A stretch of 58,883 nt of DNA from Burkholderiaceae bacterium. Lineage in GTDB: Bacteria; Pseudomonadota; Gammaproteobacteria; Burkholderiales; Burkholderiaceae_C. This document shows, piece by piece, positions 1 through 9,423 of this stretch. The first letter of the stretch is position 1, and the number at the start of each line of letters is the position of its first letter. A program made the position numbers and the translations under genes. A model generated the notes under the pieces. It was given only the letters and a program-made list of their open reading frames with translations, did not search any database and had not been told where the DNA came from. The DNA is taken from the NCBI GenBank assembly GCA_004299095.1, contig SCQQ01000069.1, positions 1 through 58,883 of the forward strand, written 5' to 3'.

Positions 1-321
1 GGCGTGTTCTTCGTCATGGCCAGCCTCTCCACCGTGATCAAGCGCGACATCTCCGGCATGGGCAAGTGGCTGTTCGTCGGCGCGCTGGTCGTCGTGGTCG
101 GCATGGTGATCAACATGTTCATCGGCTCGACCGCCGGCATGATGGCCCTCAGCACCCTGTGCGTGGGCGTGTTCAGCCTGTTCATGCTGTACGACCTGAA
201 GCGCATCGTCGACGGTGGCGAAACCAACTACATCACCGCCACCTTGGCGCTGTACCTGGATCTGATCAACGTGTTCCAGGGCCTGCTGATGCTGCTCGGC
301 ATGGGCGGCAGCAACGACTGA
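1..321 (+). CDS. Bax inhibitor-1/YccA family membrane protein (3' part)
   Basis: The gene enters from the left edge, so only the C-terminal 106 residues are visible. They contain two clear hydrophobic spans (about residues 21-39 and 44-61), then the segment YDLKRIVDGGETNY and a last amphipathic stretch LYLDLINVFQGLLMLLG. This ending is characteristic of the BI-1/YccA (TMBIM) family of inner-membrane proteins. The aspartates in YDLKR and LDLIN match the conserved acidic pair that gates ion leak in structurally studied members. In bacteria, YccA interacts with the FtsH quality-control protease; whether this copy does is inference. A strong terminator follows 26 bases after the stop codon. The true start lies outside the window. 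Confidence 0.9.
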   Translation, partial: GVFFVMASLSTVIKRDISGMGKWLFVGALVVVVGMVINMFIGSTAGMMALSTLCVGVFSLFMLYDLKRIVDGGETNYITATLALYLDLINVFQGLLMLLGMGGSND

Positions 322-347
322 TCGGGGCCTCCGCGCATCCTGCGAAA

Positions 348-369
348 CCCCGCTTCGGCGGGGTTTTTT
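348..369 (+). terminator. Rho-independent terminator after the BI-1 gene
   Basis: A six-base-pair stem, CCCCGC with GCGGGG, closes a TTCG tetraloop and is followed directly by six T residues (364-369). It sits 26 bases after the stop codon of the BI-1/YccA gene and separates it from the tRNA-His unit. Confidence 0.85.
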
Positions 370-456
370 CATGTGGGGTGGATCCGCACCGGACCGTGCG
401 ATGGCCCGCGTGGGCGTTGCCCTCGGCAAAAGCCCGGCCCCTCGGGGCGCACTCAC

Positions 457-462
457 TATAAT
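457..462 (+). promoter_or_regulatory. Probable -10 element of the tRNA-His promoter
   Basis: A perfect TATAAT hexamer lies 12 bases before the 5' end of tRNA-His, the spacing expected for a -10 box. No convincing -35 hexamer is visible 16-18 bases upstream, where the sequence is G+C-rich. Only the -10 is claimed. Confidence 0.55.
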
Positions 463-474
463 CAGCAGCTTCCT

Positions 475-551
475 GGTGGCCGTAGCTCAGTTGGTAGAGT
501 CCCGGATTGTGATTCCGGTCGTCGTGGGTTCGAGTCCCATCGGCCACCCCA
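475..551 (+). tRNA. tRNA-His (anticodon GTG)
   Basis: A full cloverleaf can be drawn. The eight-base-pair acceptor GGTGGCCG/CGGCCACC includes the extra G(-1):C73 pair that is the hallmark of tRNA-His. The D arm contains AGCTCAGTTGGTAGAG, the anticodon loop reads TTGTGAT with GTG at 509-511, and the T arm contains GGGTTCGAGTCCC. The 3' CCA is encoded (549-551). Confidence 0.97.
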
Positions 552-617
552 TCCGGCCATCGGTCGGATCCCAACGTTTCGGCCAGTCGGCCACGCTGGA
601 AACACCCATCCCCTCAT

Positions 618-1847
618 TCACGCGCCGGCGGCTGACTGCGCCGGCAAGGCATCGCCCAGACACATCGTCGACAGCGGCTTCTCGCGCCAGCTCGCGACGA
701 ACGCGGTATCCGGGTTCACCAGCAAGCGTTCCACCAGCGGCAACACCGGCTGTTCCGGGTGGGCCAGCAGCACGTAGCGCGGGTCTTCGTTTTCGTTTTG
801 CGTGGCTAGGCGCCCGATCCAGTCCATGGTGCGCAGCGTGGTCAGCGCCGCGCCGAGTTGCAGTACGTCCACCCGGAGCTGATGCGCCAGTTGCGGCAAC
901 GTGAGGCCGCGCGTGGCGGAAAGCGCGCCCAGCACTTCCAGCGCCAGTTCAAACTGCCAGCCTGGTAGCCCGCTGCGACGCACCCGGCCGCCCACGATTG
1001 ACGGTAAGTAGGCTGCAATCACCGCGCCAAAGAGCACGATCAGCCACGAGACGTAAATCCAGAGCAACAGGATGGGCAGCGCGGCAAACGCGCCGTAAAT
1101 GTGCGCATAGGTGTGCACGCTGCCGAGATACACGCCGAGCCCCCACTTGGCAATCGCCAGCGTGAGCGTGACGAACAGCGCGCCCACCAGTGCGTGCTTC
1201 CAGCGCACCGGGGTGTTGGGAACGAAGCGATAGAGCAGCGTCAGGCCGCCGGTCAGCAGCAGGAACTGCAACAACCCCAGGGCGAAGTCCGCGCCCCCCG
1301 AGAGCCCGGGGAACCAGCCTTGCGACGTGGTGAGCACGTAGGACGTGATGGCCACGCTCGCGCCCAGCACCAGCGGCCCGAGCGTGAGCGCGGCCCAATA
1401 CACCAGCACGCGCTGGCCCAGCGGCCGCTTGTCGCTGGCGCGCCAGATCTGGTTCAGCGTTTTGTCCACCGTCAGGATCAGCGAGAGCGCGATCACCGCC
1501 AATCCGGCGATCCCGAGCAAGCCCAACTGGCTGGCCTTGCTGGCGAACTGCGTGAGGTAATCCATCACGTTGCTGGCGATGTCCGTCGGGATCAGGCTTT
1601 CGACCAGCCATTGCTGCAGCGCCCCCTCCATGGCGCGGAACGTGGGAAACAGCGTGAACACCGACAGCACCACCGTGAACAGAGGCACCAGCGCGAGGAT
1701 CGTGGTGTAGGTGAGCGAGCTCGCCGTCAGCGCCAGCCGGTCCTGCCGCAAGCGCTCCCACAGCACGGCGGCCACCGTAAGCGCGGGCGCGTCGCTGTCG
1801 CCAAAGGCGGCATTGCGGGCGCGCGCTTTCAGGTTCTGTAATGTCAT
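618..1847 (-). CDS. YihY/virulence factor BrkB family membrane protein
   Basis: The 409-residue product has about six membrane spans in its first 300 residues and a hydrophilic C-terminal tail of about 110. The N-terminal motif SLTYTTILALVPLFTV (residues ~43-58), the segment VDKTLNQIW and the final PILLLWIYVSWLIVLFGA are typical of the YihY/BrkB (UPF0761) family. These proteins were once called RNase BN; that label is known to be wrong, and their molecular role is unsettled. The tail, which runs through TRGLTLPQLAHQLRVD, resembles a winged-helix fold and is common in betaproteobacterial members. I place the start at 1847 because family members begin just ahead of the first helix with a sequence like MTLQNLKAR. 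The start almost touches that of the divergent DUF2069 gene, so each promoter must lie inside its neighbour. Confidence 0.88.
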   Translation of the reverse strand: MTLQNLKARARNAAFGDSDAPALTVAAVLWERLRQDRLALTASSLTYTTILALVPLFTVVLSVFTLFPTFRAMEGALQQWLVESLIPTDIASNVMDYLTQFASKASQLGLLGIAGLAVIALSLILTVDKTLNQIWRASDKRPLGQRVLVYWAALTLGPLVLGASVAITSYVLTTSQGWFPGLSGGADFALGLLQFLLLTGGLTLLYRFVPNTPVRWKHALVGALFVTLTLAIAKWGLGVYLGSVHTYAHIYGAFAALPILLLWIYVSWLIVLFGAVIAAYLPSIVGGRVRRSGLPGWQFELALEVLGALSATRGLTLPQLAHQLRVDVLQLGAALTTLRTMDWIGRLATQNENEDPRYVLLAHPEQPVLPLVERLLVNPDTAFVASWREKPLSTMCLGDALPAQSAAGA

Positions 1848-1857
1848 GCGAACTATG

Positions 1858-2247
1858 ATGCCACCGCCCATGCCGAACACCCCCACGACTGCAGTCAAAA
1901 TCACCCGCGCGGTGGCGCTGGTGAGCCTCGCGGCGCTGATCGCGCTGTGCGTCGGATGGGAGTTGTGGTGGGCGCCGATCCGGCCGGGCGGCTCGTGGCT
2001 GGTGCTGAAGGCGCTGCCGCTGCTGTTTCCGATCGCCGGAATCGCTCGCTTGCGCATGTACACCTACCGCTGGACCAGCCTGCTGGTGTGGCTGTACTTC
2101 GCCGAAGGGCTGGTGCGTGCCACCAGCGACCGGCCGCCTTCCAGCCCGCTCGCGTGGGTTGAAGTGGTGCTCTCGCTGGTCCTGTTTGCCGCGTGCGCCG
2201 CGCACGTTCGGGTGCGGCAGAAGCAGGCTGCGGCGGCGCACGCCTGA
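1858..2247 (+). CDS. DUF2069 family inner-membrane protein
   Basis: The product is a short hydrophobic protein of about 129 residues with four predicted spans: AVALVSLAALIALC, VLKALPLLFPIAGIA, WTSLLVWLYFAEGLVRA and WVEVVLSLVLFAACAAHV. The motif KALPLLFPIAGIARLRMYTYRW is split here only by the length limit and continues into YFAEGLVRA; together these mark DUF2069, a betaproteobacterial and gammaproteobacterial family of unknown function. Four in-frame ATGs compete (1846, 1855, 1858, 1870) and none has a clear ribosome binding site; 1870 is equally plausible. The gene runs divergently from the YihY gene with essentially no gap. Confidence 0.8.
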   Translation: MPPPMPNTPTTAVKITRAVALVSLAALIALCVGWELWWAPIRPGGSWLVLKALPLLFPIAGIARLRMYTYRWTSLLVWLYFAEGLVRATSDRPPSSPLAWVEVVLSLVLFAACAAHVRVRQKQAAAAHA

Positions 2248-2363
2248 CCGGATTTTTCAAAACTCGAACCGCCCGACTGTCGTCGCCGAGTTGGAGGCAA
2301 AAAGCGCTCGATCCACGCCAACCGTCATTCAGGCACCGGGTGCAGCGCGTGCGTCCGATTGGG

Positions 2364-2926
2364 TCAAGCGCGCGCCGATGAATCGGCAGGCGCGTGCTCG
2401 GCCATGCGACGCGCCCACAGGCTGGGCAGGATCAGGCCGGCAATGATGTCCCAGAAGCCCCAAACACCCGCCACCACCGCCACGCCGGGCCAGCTGGCGA
2501 TGCTGGCCTCGCCCACCAGCGCGAGCGGCTGTGCAGGGTGCGCGCTCCGGCTGCGGCTAGAAAGGGTTGGAACGTGGTGGCCGCGCCCAACAAGTTGATC
2601 TCCGGCATGCGGCGCAGCACCGCCAGATCCGTGGCCGCGGCCGTGTCGAAACCACTCGCGACGCCGGCGTTGGCGATCACCAGGCCCGGTGCGCCGTGGC
2701 GCGCCATCCAGTCGGCAGCCACGGCCTGCATGGCCGCGGAATCGGCCACGTCGGACGTATGGATCGCGGTGTGGTCGGGCGCCAAGTCGGCCAAGGCTTG
2801 CAAACGCCCGTGTTGCAGTCCGACCAGCGCGACGCGCGCGCCCTCGGCCAACAGCATCCGCGCCAGGGCTTGGCCCAAGCCCCCGCAGGCGCCCGTCAAA
2901 CCGGCATGGTGAAAAGTGCGACGCAT
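2364..2926 (-). pseudogene. Frameshifted short-chain dehydrogenase/reductase remnant
   Basis: From the ATG at 2926 the frame reads a classical SDR N-terminus. It has a Rossmann segment GACGGLGQALARMLLAEGARV (shown as two overlapping parts, GACGGLGQALARML and LLAEGARV), then SDVADSAAMQAV and the NAG motif VIANAGVASG, up to FQPFLAAAGAR. There the family similarity leaves this frame and resumes one frame over near 2519 as LVGEASIASWPG, which fits the strand before the catalytic serine. No YxxxK active site follows. The second frame ends at 2364 with a hydrophobic tail (WGFWDIIAGLILPSLWARRM) that does not look like an SDR C-terminus. I read this as a gene broken by a frameshift plus a deletion of the catalytic half. 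Confidence is high for SDR ancestry and moderate for the exact lesions. Confidence 0.65.
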
Positions 2927-3046
2927 GTCAGCCGCCAGAACGAAACTGCCGAAAATGCACTGCACGCTTCAAGGGCGTTCGCTGCCTCCGCGAAAAAGCG
3001 GCACGGCGCCCAACGCGCCCACCATAAAACAACGCACACTCACCCC

Positions 3047-4501
3047 ATGTCGTCCCACACTTCGCTGATCCAGTCCCTGCAAACCGCATTGGGCGCCACC
3101 CACATCCTGACCGAAGGCGACCTGACCACTTACGAGCGCGACTGGCGCGGACTGGTGCGCGGCCGCGCACTGGCCGTGGCGCTGCCCGGCAACGTGGACG
3201 AGGTGGCGGCCGTGGTGCGCGCCTGCGCCGATCACGGCGTGAGCATCGTCCCGCAAGGCGGCAACACCGGGCTGGCGCTGGGCTCGGTACCCGATGCGAG
3301 CGCAACGCAAGTGGTGCTGAGCCTGCGCCGCATGAACCACGTGCGCACGCTGGACCGCGCCAACCTGACGATGACGGTGGAAGCCGGCTGCATCCTGCAA
3401 ACGCTGCAGCAAACCGCGCAGGAAGCCGGCTTTCTGTTCCCCTTGAGCCTGGCCGCCAAAGGCAGTTGCACCATCGGCGGCAACCTGGCCACCAACGCCG
3501 GCGGCACGCAGGTCGTGCATTACGGCAACACGCGCGCGCTCTGCCTCGGGCTGGAAGTGGTGACGGCCGAAGGCGCCGTGTGGAACGGCCTCTCGGGCTT
3601 GCGCAAGGACAACACCGGCTACGACCTGCGCGACCTGTTCGTCGGCAGCGAAGGCACGTTGGGCGTGATCACGGCGGCCACCCTGCGCATTCATCCGCTG
3701 CCGAAAGCGCGGCGGGTGGCGTGGGCGGCCGTGCCCGACCTGGATGCCGCGCTGAAACTGCTCGATCTGGCGCACCATACGCTCGGCCCCGGCCTCACCG
3801 GCTTCGAAGTGATGAGCCAGTTCGCGCTCACGCTGGTCGATCGCTACTTCCCGCAGTTGCGCGTGCCCATGTACCGCACATCGCCCTGGTGCGTGCTGAT
3901 CGAGCACTCGGACCACGAAAGCGAGGAGCATGCCCGCGCGCAACTCGAAAGCCTGCTGCAACACGCGCTGGAAAGCGGCGCCGCGACCGACGCCATCGTG
4001 GCCGAAAACCTGGCGCAATCGGACAACCTGTGGCACATGCGCGAAAGCATTTCCATGGCGCAGGCAAAGGAAGGCGTGAACGTCAAGCACGACATCAGCA
4101 TCCCGATCGCGCGCATTCCGGCGTTCGTGGCTGAAACCGACGCGCTGCTGGCGCGTGCGATTCCCGGCGTCCGTCTGGTCGACTTCGGCCACTTGGGCGA
4201 TGGCAACCTGCACTACAACGTGCAAGCGCCCGAAGGCGTGGATGCCGTCGCGTTTCTGCAAGCCGAGTCCAAGCACATCAACCAGGTGGTGTTCGATGCG
4301 GTGGCACGTTACGACGGATCCATCAGCGCCGAGCACGGCATCGGCAGCTTCAAGGCCGACCTGCTGCCGCACTACAAGTCGCCGGTGGCGATGGCGCTGA
4401 TGCGGCGCATCAAGCGGGCGCTGGACCCGGACAATCGCATGAATCCGGGGCGCGTGCTCACCACCGGGTCTGAAGCCGCGGGCAGGCGCACCGGTCAATA
4501 G
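3047..4501 (+). CDS. FAD-binding oxidase, GlcD / D-2-hydroxyacid dehydrogenase type
   Basis: The 484-residue protein has the two-domain architecture of the vanillyl-alcohol oxidase superfamily. An N-terminal PCMH FAD domain (about residues 35-215) holds the pyrophosphate-binding motif VPQGGNTGL and the run GGNLATNAGGTQVVHYG. A C-terminal FAD-oxidase domain carries the metal/substrate motif DFGHLGDGNLHYNV and the closing SAEHGIGSFK. This set is shared by glycolate oxidase GlcD, D-lactate dehydrogenase (cytochrome) and D-2-hydroxyglutarate dehydrogenase; sequence alone does not decide the substrate. No GlcE or GlcF genes lie nearby, which argues for a single-subunit 2-hydroxyacid dehydrogenase. 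The ATG at 3047 was chosen because homology begins there; a much longer upstream reading frame overlaps the SDR remnant and has no family support. Confidence 0.88.
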   Translation: MSSHTSLIQSLQTALGATHILTEGDLTTYERDWRGLVRGRALAVALPGNVDEVAAVVRACADHGVSIVPQGGNTGLALGSVPDASATQVVLSLRRMNHVRTLDRANLTMTVEAGCILQTLQQTAQEAGFLFPLSLAAKGSCTIGGNLATNAGGTQVVHYGNTRALCLGLEVVTAEGAVWNGLSGLRKDNTGYDLRDLFVGSEGTLGVITAATLRIHPLPKARRVAWAAVPDLDAALKLLDLAHHTLGPGLTGFEVMSQFALTLVDRYFPQLRVPMYRTSPWCVLIEHSDHESEEHARAQLESLLQHALESGAATDAIVAENLAQSDNLWHMRESISMAQAKEGVNVKHDISIPIARIPAFVAETDALLARAIPGVRLVDFGHLGDGNLHYNVQAPEGVDAVAFLQAESKHINQVVFDAVARYDGSISAEHGIGSFKADLLPHYKSPVAMALMRRIKRALDPDNRMNPGRVLTTGSEAAGRRTGQ

Positions 4502-4621
4502 CAGACCCAGACCGCCGCGCGAGCCACGCGTCACGGCAGGGCGCAGCGACTCCAGGCTGGCATTCTCAGCGGCCACGCCGATGCGCCGTGCACTCGCGCT
4601 GCCGAATCGGCGCCATTGCAC

Positions 4622-4649
4622 TTGATTTCACTTGTTTTACCCTTATGAT
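4622..4649 (+). promoter_or_regulatory. Sigma-70-like promoter of groS-groL
   Basis: TTGATT (4622-4627) and TATGAT (4644-4649) are separated by 16 bases and match the -35 and -10 consensus well. The -10 abuts the left arm of the CIRCE operator, so HrcA bound there would block RNA polymerase or early elongation. Confidence 0.65.
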
Positions 4650-4675
4650 TAGCACTCGTTGGCGTTGAGTGCTAA
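4649..4675 (+). promoter_or_regulatory. CIRCE element, HrcA operator
   Basis: The perfect inverted repeat TTAGCACTC (4649-4657), nine bases, GAGTGCTAA (4667-4675) is the canonical CIRCE sequence bound by the heat-shock repressor HrcA. It lies 93 bases before the groS start, overlapping the promoter -10. HrcA itself is not in this window. Confidence 0.97.
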
Positions 4676-4768
4676 CGAGCCTTTTCAACGGACCAGCGAC
4701 GCAACGCGTGTTGCCGAGCTGATCGTCAAAAAGCCTGCTTCTTACTTCATACAACTTGGGAGTACTTC

Positions 4769-5062
4769 ATGAAATTGCGTCCGCTCGCAGATCGCGTGAT
4801 CGTCAAGCGTCTCGAAAATGAAACCAAATCGGCCGGTGGGATCGTGATCCCCGACAACGCCGCCGAAAAGCCCGATCAGGGAGAAGTGATGGCCGTCGGC
4901 CCCGGCAAAAGAAACGACAAGGGCGACCTGATGGACATGAACGTCAAGGTCGGCGACCGCGTGCTGTTCGGCAAATACAGCGGCCAGACCGTCAAGGTCG
5001 ATGGCGACGAACTGCTGGTCATGAAGGAAGACGACCTGTTTGCGGTGGTCGTGAAGAAATGA
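4769..5062 (+). CDS. groS: Co-chaperonin GroES
   Basis: The 97-residue protein is full length for GroES. It starts [16 protein letters not shown], contains the mobile loop that contacts GroEL (about residues 17-32, [18 protein letters not shown], with the conserved GGIVIP) and ends in the conserved DDLFAVV strand. It forms a heptameric lid on GroEL and acts in cytoplasmic protein folding. A GGGAG ribosome binding site (4758-4762) precedes the ATG. It is the first gene of the groS-groL operon under the CIRCE-controlled promoter. A short hairpin (TCGGCC-TGC-GGCCGA, 5082-5096) in the 120-base spacer to groL may tune message stability; that is inference. Confidence 0.98.
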   Translation: MKLRPLADRVIVKRLENETKSAGGIVIPDNAAEKPDQGEVMAVGPGKRNDKGDLMDMNVKVGDRVLFGKYSGQTVKVDGDELLVMKEDDLFAVVVKK

Positions 5063-5152
5063 GCGTCGTGACGAAATGACCTCGGCCTGCGGCCGAAGGT
5101 GACGGCGCTCCGCGCCACGACCCGGTTGTGTCATTCCGTCACTCACCGATAG

Positions 5153-6829
<1,677 letters not shown>

Positions 6830-6875
6830 TCCTGCGCTGATCCTGGGCCGGGGCACGCGCTGTGCCCCACGTTCC

Positions 6876-6908
6876 AAAGCCGCCGGCGGCAACGCCGGCG
6901 GCTTTTTT
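6876..6908 (+). terminator. Terminator of the groS-groL operon
   Basis: A ten-base-pair G+C stem (GCCGCCGGCG with CGCCGGCGGC) closes a GCAA tetraloop and runs into six T residues (6903-6908); AAA at 6876-6878 can extend the stem. It lies 47 bases past the groL stop codon. Confidence 0.92.
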
Positions 6909-7164
6909 ATTGCATCGACTTGGCAACCAGAAAGATAGGCGACACAGGAATGTCTTGTAAACGACCGGCTCAGCGCTGGATTTTTCTGGATTGAATCCCG
7001 TTGCGTGCTCTGCCATGTGATCCTCTTGAAGTTTGTCCAACTTCCGGAGGTCAGTTCATACTGGGATGCCGCCCAAGAGCTGTACGAAAATCTTCCCGTG
7101 CTGGGCGACCTGATGCGCTGGCTGCGCAAATCCGCCTCAGCCTCCACGACCACCAAGGAGCCCC

Positions 7165-7854
7165 ATGCTCACCGTTCATCATCTTGAAACTTCGCGCTCA
7201 CAGCGCATTCTTTGGCTGCTTGAAGAGCTGGCAGTTCCTTATGAAATCCGCCTTTATCGGCGCGATCCGGTAAGCCGGCTGGCGCCTGCAGAGCTCAAAA
7301 AAATCCATCCGCTGGGCAAATCGCCGGTCGTGACTGACGGCGATACCGTGGTGGCGGAATCAGGCGCCATCATCGAATACTTGGCGGAGCGCTTCGGCGC
7401 CCAGACACCGGCCGAGCTGGCCCATCTGGAGCCCGCTCGCGGCACGCCCGCGCACCGCCAGTGCCGGTTCTGGATGCACTACGCCGAGGGCTCGCTGATG
7501 AACTGGCTGGTGATGAAGCTGGTGTTCGACACCATTCCGCGCCAGCGCATGCCGTTCTTCGCGCGTCCCGTCGCCCGTGCGCTGTGCGCCAAGGTGCAGC
7601 AAAAGCTCATCAACCCGAACGTGCAGACTGCCTTGGCTTTCATGGAGGCGCATCTGGCGCAGAACCTCTGGTTTGCCGGTGAATACCTCACCATGGCTGA
7701 TTTCCAGATGAGCTTCCCCGTCGAAGCCGTCCTCGCGCGCGGCGGCGACGAAGCGGCATGGCCCCATCTGGTCGCTTACCGCCAGCGCATGCGCGCGCGG
7801 CCTGCGTACCAGCGTGCGCTGGAAAAAGGCGGGCCCGTGTTGATGCGAACCTGA
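7165..7854 (+). CDS. Glutathione S-transferase family protein
   Basis: The 229-residue protein has a thioredoxin-like N-terminal domain. It starts [20 protein letters not shown] and contains the glutathione-binding cis-proline and ES motif in [13 protein letters not shown] and [14 protein letters not shown] (about residues 50-75). The all-helical C-terminal domain has the family signature [12 protein letters not shown] near residue 175. The catalytic position in beta-like GSTs is usually Ser or Cys near residue 10-12; here SRSQR offers serines. Similar proteins (E. coli GstB and relatives) act on small electrophiles, but the substrate here is unknown. An AAGGAG box six bases upstream supports the ATG. 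The gene stands alone between the groSL terminator and a decayed region. Confidence 0.88.
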   Translation: MLTVHHLETSRSQRILWLLEELAVPYEIRLYRRDPVSRLAPAELKKIHPLGKSPVVTDGDTVVAESGAIIEYLAERFGAQTPAELAHLEPARGTPAHRQCRFWMHYAEGSLMNWLVMKLVFDTIPRQRMPFFARPVARALCAKVQQKLINPNVQTALAFMEAHLAQNLWFAGEYLTMADFQMSFPVEAVLARGGDEAAWPHLVAYRQRMRARPAYQRALEKGGPVLMRT

Positions 7855-7915
7855 GGGGCGCAAGGGCTGCTGCGAAACCAAGCGCAGGCAAAGTGGAACC
7901 CCCTTCCAAGACACC

Positions 7916-8219
7916 ATGCGCGCTGGTGTGGCGGCGTCCACCGGCTGCGATGCGCAGCCCTGGTTTCGCATCTTCAATCCGGTAACGCAATCGCAGCGCT
8001 TCGACCCGGAGGGCAAGTTCATTCGCCGCTACCTGCCCGAGCCGGCCCGCGTGTCCGATGCGCATATCCGCTATCCAGCCGCAATGAAGCCAGTCGATCT
8101 GGCGTCCTGCGGGTTGCGGCTGGATAGTGGACTACCCGCTGCCTGTCGTGGACCACGCGCGGGCAAGAGGACGCACGCTGGTGCGGTTTTCGCTTCTGCC
8201 GGAAAGTGATATTTCATGA
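7916..8219 (+). pseudogene. C-terminal remnant of a DNA photolyase/cryptochrome
   Basis: One frame reads [20 protein letters not shown] then [17 protein letters not shown] (to about 8045). This is the hallmark C-terminal FAD-domain block of deoxyribodipyrimidine photolyases. Near 8125 the similarity jumps one frame and continues from 8127 as [20 protein letters not shown], the usual last segment of the family, to a stop at 8217-8219. The N-terminal antenna domain and most of the FAD domain are absent. This is therefore a tail fragment broken by at least one frameshift. It is not expected to make an active enzyme. Confidence 0.82.
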
Positions 8220-8237
8220 AGCCAAGGAGCCACGGAA

Positions 8238-8395
8238 TGACGACACCGCCGTTGTTTTTTGGCTGTTGCTGAAGAGCCTCACTTTGCACGCGCCGCTGAG
8301 TGGCTGCAGATCGAGCAGTCGCCATCGCTGCGAGCCATCGAGGAACTCGAAGAAGAGTTGGGCGTGGTTCTGTTTGCACGCACCGTAAACAATGG
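8238..8395 (+). pseudogene. LysR-type regulator N-terminal remnant
   Basis: Immediately after a TGA (8238-8240) the frame reads RHRRCFLAVAEEPHFARAAE and then WLQIEQSPSLRAIEELEEEL and GVVLFART. This is the helix-turn-helix of a LysR-type regulator, whose consensus begins LRHLRYFLAVAEE. Similarity stops near 8385, about 50 residues in. There is no start codon in place, the key segment QSPLSRAI has become QSPSLRAI, and the effector-binding domain is missing. It is a dead fragment lying 20 bases after the photolyase remnant. Confidence 0.8.
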
Positions 8396-8534
8396 AATGG
8401 ACGTCTCCGCCCGACACCAGCATCGATGGCCCTGGCTCCAAGACGCCCCCACGGCCAGTCGCAAAGACGTACCAAATGCTTCGGCGGCGCGCGGCGGCAC
8501 CGATGGTTGCAGGCTCACGCGGCTTGGCCGCGCA

Positions 8535-9413
8535 TCAAGTCACCGCCGGCCGCCACTTGAGCAACCGCTTTTCCATCCACGTCAGGAACGTGTTGGCGAC
8601 CAGCGCGACGGCTGCCAGCAGGATCATGGCGGCAAAAACGCCGCTGGCGTTGAATGCGCCTTGAGCGGTCGCGATCAACAGCCCCATGCCCTGCTTGGCG
8701 CCGAGAAATTCGCCCACAACCGCGCCCACCAGCGCAAAGCCAAAGCTCACGTGCAGGCTGGCCAGGATCCACGACATGGCGGACGGAATCACCACTGCAC
8801 TGGTGACCTGGCGGCGCGACGCGCCCAAGATGCGGGCGTTGGCGATCAGGTATTTGTCGGCCTCGATCACGCCCTGGAAAGCGTTGCCGAAGACGACGAA
8901 AAACACCATCACCACGGCCAGAGCCACCTTGGACGCCATGCCGAGGCCGAGAGCAATCACGAATACCGAGCCCAGCACCACGCGCGGAATCGAGTTGGCG
9001 ATGTTGATGTAGAGGCTGAACACGTCGGCCGCCAATTTGTTGCGCCCGAGCACGATGCCGCAAATGATGCCGCCGATGCCGCCGATCAGGAAACCGATGA
9101 TGGTCTCTTCGAGCGTGACCGCGATCTGCACCCAGAGCGGGCCTTGCGAGGTGCCGTCGCGAATCCATTCGGCGATCTGGTTCCAGATGAGCGAGGGCTG
9201 CGAATAAAAGAACGGATCGATCCACTTGCGCCGCGCCGCCAGTTCCCAGCCACCCAGCACGACGAACAGAAACAGCAGGCGCAAGCCGATGATGAGCCAG
9301 CGGCGGCGCTTGAGCGCCGCCTGCGCGCGTTGCGATTCACGTGCCAGCGCGGCATCGCTGAGCGAATCCGGCAAGCGATTGCCCGGCAGGGTCATGGAAG
9401 CTGCGGGAGGCAT
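8535..9413 (-). CDS. ABC transporter permease, SsuC/TauC/NrtB type
   Basis: The 292-residue protein has about six membrane spans and the binding-protein-dependent transport signature region EADKYLIANARILGASRRQV (about residues 185-204), the EAA loop that docks the ATPase. It belongs to the permease group of sulfonate, taurine, nitrate and thiamine-precursor importers. It is the last of three genes in the order binding protein, ATPase, permease, ten bases after the ATPase. An AGGAG box seven bases upstream supports the ATG at 9413. The transported compound cannot be told from the sequence. Confidence 0.9.
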   Translation of the reverse strand: MPPAASMTLPGNRLPDSLSDAALARESQRAQAALKRRRWLIIGLRLLFLFVVLGGWELAARRKWIDPFFYSQPSLIWNQIAEWIRDGTSQGPLWVQIAVTLEETIIGFLIGGIGGIICGIVLGRNKLAADVFSLYINIANSIPRVVLGSVFVIALGLGMASKVALAVVMVFFVVFGNAFQGVIEADKYLIANARILGASRRQVTSAVVIPSAMSWILASLHVSFGFALVGAVVGEFLGAKQGMGLLIATAQGAFNASGVFAAMILLAAVALVANTFLTWMEKRLLKWRPAVT

Positions 9414-9423
9414 GGCGTGGCTC

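Noticed and set aside
2969..4621. A 550-codon minus-strand frame opposite the FAD oxidase
   Set aside because: Its sequence is an antisense reading of a well-supported gene, with no start signal or similarity.
7005..7187. A small frame starting at a GTG before the GST gene
   Set aside because: There is no ribosome binding site or known family, and it overlaps the GST start. I could not exclude a remnant but cannot support a gene.
8518..8532. CGCGGC-TTG-GCCGCG hairpin at the end of the ABC permease gene
   Set aside because: It lies right at the stop codon and has no U-run on the minus strand, so I do not call it a terminator.
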